In this document: piece by piece, positions 38,641-41,203 of the stretch
Layout: the number at the start of each line of letters is the position of its first letter
Position numbering within the stretch: the first letter of the stretch is position 1
Source: Sanchytrium tribonematis
Taxonomy: Eukaryota > Sanchytriomycota > Sanchytriomycetes > Sanchytriales > Sanchytriaceae
DNA: 41,203 nt
Reading direction: 5' to 3'
Assembly (NCBI GenBank): GCA_018985235.1
Contig: JADGIG010000024.1
Location: forward strand, 1 to 41,203
Notes under the pieces: model-generated
The model's database searches: none
What the model was told of the DNA's origin: nothing
The model's input: the letters and a program-made list of their open reading frames with translations, nothing else
Program-made: the position numbers and the translations under genes

Positions 38641-40123
38641 TCAGCTATGGTTTTTAAACATATCAATGGCTTTTTGACGTACCTGGGAATGGTCAACCAT
38701 AGGAGGGAAATATCCTAAATTTTCTAATTGCGAAGGGGAATAATATTTCCAAGGTTCGTGAATTTCTTTTCTCTTTAAAGCGGCGAGTTCCGGGCAATGT
38801 TCTTTAATAAATTTCCCATCCGGATCAAATCTAGAGCTTTGACTAGATGGATTAAAAATCCTAAAATATGGCTGTGAGTCTGTCCCCGTAGAAGCACTCC
38901 ATTGCCTGAATTAAATTTTGATACCATCCTCCATTATTTGAAGCCAGATTGCCATCAATCAAATGGCACATAAAGTGCTCCTCACCCTTCCTCCAGTCAA
39001 TTAATAAATCCTTAACTAAAAAGCTGCTGACCACCATTCTCAGTCGATTATGCATCCATCCCGTTTTCAATAATTGTCTCATTGCAGCATCCACAATAGG
39101 AAAGCCAGTTTTTCCTTCTTTCCATTTCTCAAAGTCCTCCTCGTCTTCATTCCAAGGAAGACTTTTATATATTTTTTTAAATGGAAGGCTCTTGCAAACA
39201 TGAGGAAATGAGACCAAAATATGATTATAAAAGTCTCTCCAACATAACTCATTGATCCAAGTTACTATACCCTCATTACCAGAATCAAATTGGTTAGAGT
39301 TCTTCGCTAAAGCCAAAGCTAAACATGTTCGAGCACTTAAAATGCCACCTGATAGGTAGTGGCTTAGTCTACTAGTTCCATCTTTATAAGGAAAATCACG
39401 ATCACTTTTGTAACGGGAAATTCTTGATTGTACAAAACTCAAAAGATTTTGAAAAGCTTTATCTTCACCTGGCTCATAATCTTTAGAAGAGACGTCAAAC
39501 CCAGGAATACTTGGTACAATTTCTGAATACTCCTTCATAAAGATTTTGTTCGGACTTGGATCTTTGACTACTTCAATGTATTTCGGGTTTTCTCCAATGA
39601 CTTTAAACCATCGTTTCTTGAATGGTGTGAAAACGGTCGACGTTTTCCCACTACTCTTTGCTATAACTGAATTTGGAGGACATATACAAAAGTCGTCGAA
39701 ATCATGAAATTCAACCTCGATTAAAGACAAAGCTTCCTTGGATTTTCTATCTCTCACAATTTCGTCGACCTCATATTCTTTATTGCAAAACACAGCTGCT
39801 ACCTGTAATTCTTCGCATATTTTCGTCAACTCAGATGGAATGTCTTCGAATTTATCCACAGTTCTAACCAATAGTGGAATTTTTAATCCCTTCAGGTTTT
39901 TCTGCAGATCCTTAAGGCAATTAAGCCAAAAATCAATTTTTATAGGTGCTTCACTGTGTTGCTTCCATTCCAAAGGTGTGGCGAAATAAATTGTCAACAA
40001 ATCTCCATTTTTTGCAAATTGCGATGCTTCATACAACGCAGTGTTATCTTTTAATCGTAAATCCCGCCTGAACCAGTGAAGAGCACGACCATCTAACTTC
40101 GACGATAGTTTGACTTTTTTCAT
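38641..40123 (-). CDS. PHR1: Class I CPD photolyase (fungal type)
   Basis: Two exons (40123-38925 and 38905-38641) encode 487 aa. The N-terminal antenna-binding alpha/beta domain starts ALHWFRRDLRLKDNTALYEA. The C-terminal FAD domain shows DGTSRLSHYLSGGILSART, INELCWRDFYNHIL, KTGFPIVDAAMRQLLKTGW, MHNRLRMVVSSFLVKDLL and, after splicing, NNGGWQWSASTGTDSQPYF followed by RIFNPSSQ. The match to PHR1-like CPD photolyases is close (for example YFATPLEWKQHSEAPIKIDF). Light-driven repair of cyclobutane pyrimidine dimers is the expected role. Start: the ATG at 40123 is used; the frame is open further upstream (NFKRFSNEINLKR) but without an ATG. It lies 141 bp behind the aminotransferase on the same strand. 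Confidence 0.94.
38906..38924 (-). other. 19-nt intron in the photolyase gene
   Basis: On the minus strand the sequence is GTATCAAAATTTAATTCAG, phase 2. Removal joins NNGGW to QWSASTGTDSQPYF, one of the most conserved photolyase motifs. Without removal the motif is destroyed and the frame stops soon after. Confidence 0.93.
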
Positions 40124-40262
40124 TCGTTTTAGATTAATCTCATTGGAAAATCGCTTAAAATTCAAATGTGGCAAAATAGTCCTAATATTTGGATCAAAGT
40201 CACGCCCGTCGGTCTGCCGACAGACTGTAATAATAGCATGAACCTTCTATGCTTGTTTAGAG

Positions 40263-40269
40263 ATTTATT
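40263..40269 (-). terminator. Poly(A)-like motif fused with the aminotransferase stop codon
   Basis: AATAAAT on the minus strand containing the TAA at 40265-40267. Confidence 0.5.
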
Positions 40270-41203
40270 TTCTGTTTTTAGTAACCTGATAAATCGAATC
40301 TGCCAAGTACTGCACATTTGAACTGGAAACACCAGCCATTGAAATTCTACCATCTTTTGTCAAATAAACCGAATATTTGGATTTTAACATTTCTACTTCC
40401 TCTGGGTTAAGACCAGAATAGCAAAACATTCCAATCTGATCAGTAATATGCTTCCAGCTCAGACTAGAACCCATCTCTTCCAAATGCCCTTTGAGGCCAG
40501 ATCTCATCTTGAAAATTCGACTGCTCATAGTTTTAAGATCGCTATGCCATTGATTTTTCAATTCCTTGTTACTTAAAACTAGCGATACTAATCTACTACC
40601 ATGAATCGGTGGATTAGAATACATAGGTCTGATAACTCTTTTTAATTGGCTCATAACTCGCTGTTTTTCGTTAATATCCTTACAAGCAATACTCAAAGTT
40701 CCTACCCGTTCCCCGTAAAGCCCGAAATTTTTTGCAAAAGATTGACATACAAGTAATCCCGATAATCGATCAGAATGATTTTGAAACATTCTTAGAGCTG
40801 AGGCGTCCTTTGATGGATCGCCGCTGCTGAATCCCTGGTATGCCATATCGAATAAAACAACGTGCTTTTTCTTAGACACTACTTCGAGAATTTCTTTCCA
40901 TTGCTCTGACGTAGGATCTACTCCAGTAGGGTTGTGAGCACATGCATGCAAAAGCACAATGCAACCATCTGCAATTTTGCTCAAGTCTTCAATAAGACCT
41001 CCAAAATCTAACCCATTGGTTTTTGGATCGAAATATCGATAAGACTTGACATCTAGTCCACTATTTTTAAAAATAGGAACATGATTTCCCCAAGTTGGTG
41101 TTGGTAAATATATTGGTTTTTGATAGTAGGTTTTGAAGAATTCACCTGCAACTCTCAATGCACCAGTTCCAGATATCGTTTGAGTTGTTGCGATATTGTC
41201 AAA
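40265..41203 (-). CDS. Aspartate aminotransferase, mitochondrial type (5' end beyond the window)
   Basis: 312 codons plus stop are visible and the frame is open to the right edge, so the N-terminal quarter is missing. It begins in the conserved ATTQTISGTGALRVAGEFF and continues with PTPTWGNHVPIF, YRYFDPKTNGLDF, VLLHACAHNPTGVDPTSEQW, FDMAYQGFSSGD, the PLP lysine motif CQSFAKNFGLYGERVG, RPMYSNPPIHGSRLV and ITDQIGMFCYSGL. Order and wording match GOT2-like enzymes (aspartate + 2-oxoglutarate = oxaloacetate + glutamate), part of the malate-aspartate shuttle. Whether it is mitochondrial cannot be checked without the N-terminus. An internal start at 41158 would be a TTG inside a conserved motif and is not a real start. 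Confidence 0.95.
   Translation of the reverse strand, partial: FDNIATTQTISGTGALRVAGEFFKTYYQKPIYLPTPTWGNHVPIFKNSGLDVKSYRYFDPKTNGLDFGGLIEDLSKIADGCIVLLHACAHNPTGVDPTSEQWKEILEVVSKKKHVVLFDMAYQGFSSGDPSKDASALRMFQNHSDRLSGLLVCQSFAKNFGLYGERVGTLSIACKDINEKQRVMSQLKRVIRPMYSNPPIHGSRLVSLVLSNKELKNQWHSDLKTMSSRIFKMRSGLKGHLEEMGSSLSWKHITDQIGMFCYSGLNPEEVEMLKSKYSVYLTKDGRISMAGVSSSNVQYLADSIYQVTKNRK

Noticed and set aside
4977-38924. The five 19-nt interruptions as sequencing or assembly frameshifts
   Set aside because: All five have the same length, start GTA and end YAG, lie exactly at the point where family similarity changes frame, and restore conserved residues when removed. Random errors would not do this.
40124-40174. 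Photolyase start at 40174
   Set aside because: The codon is TTG. The ATG at 40123 gives the normal distance to the conserved HWFRRDLRL motif.
1-41203. tRNA genes, snRNAs, CRISPR arrays, retroelements or DNA transposons
   Set aside because: No A/B-box pairs, U6 ACAGAGA context outside coding regions, spaced direct repeats, reverse transcriptase, integrase or transposase motifs were seen in any frame.
1-41203. Reassignment of TAG to an amino acid
   Set aside because: TAG is missing as a stop in confident genes, but it is also absent in frame from several kilobases of long ORFs. Preference for TAA through the fused poly(A) word explains the pattern better.

Overview
The window is nuclear DNA of a eukaryote, most likely an early-branching member of the fungal lineage (Cryptomycota/Rozellomycota, aphelid or chytrid grade). 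That placement is inference. It rests on an ATG26-type sterol glucosyltransferase (GRAM-PH-GRAM-GT28), a fungal-style class I CPD photolyase, and a secreted LPMO-like protein with many chitin-binding-like modules. These sit beside genes lost in most Dikarya: a DOCK-family Rac GEF, an animal-like myosin regulatory light chain and a PTEN-formin. The DNA is AT-rich and gene-dense. No complete mobile element, tRNA, rRNA or CRISPR array was recognised.

Layout, left to right: the tail of an unknown gene; RAD2/XPG nuclease (+); a tiny Tyr-rich ORF (+); an orphan 424-aa protein (+) that converges on a 1417-aa LPMO-like multi-CBM secreted protein (-); an ADP-ribosyltransferase-like protein (-) and a decayed gene behind it; condensin subunit 1 (+) converging on myosin regulatory light chain (-); an orphan 273-aa protein (+) converging on a renalase-like oxidoreductase (-); an 81-aa orphan (+); a gene-poor stretch of about 2 kb holding a possible relic and a 44-aa double CxxCxGxG microprotein (+); DOCK (+) converging on a PTEN/UBA-like/formin (-); ribosomal protein eS8 (-); ATG26 (-); beta-galactosidase GH35 (+); serine hydroxymethyltransferase (+) converging on photolyase (-); and aspartate aminotransferase (-), cut by the right edge.

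Two genome-wide habits stand out. First, five unrelated genes are each interrupted by one intron of exactly 19 nt (GTA...YAG). Removing it restores the reading frame and conserved family residues. All five lie in the last quarter of their genes. Second, the poly(A)-like hexamer is fused with the stop codon (RR-TAA-A) in most genes, and convergent genes end only 12 to 56 bp apart in four of five pairs, so 3' UTRs must be very short and partly antisense to one another. TAG is not used as a stop in any confident gene.

Functionally the genes are not an operon. Recurrent themes are actin/myosin control (DOCK, PTEN-formin, myosin light chain), DNA maintenance (XPG, photolyase, condensin), polysaccharide attack or cell-surface work (LPMO-CBM protein, GH35), and amino-acid/one-carbon metabolism (SHMT, AAT).
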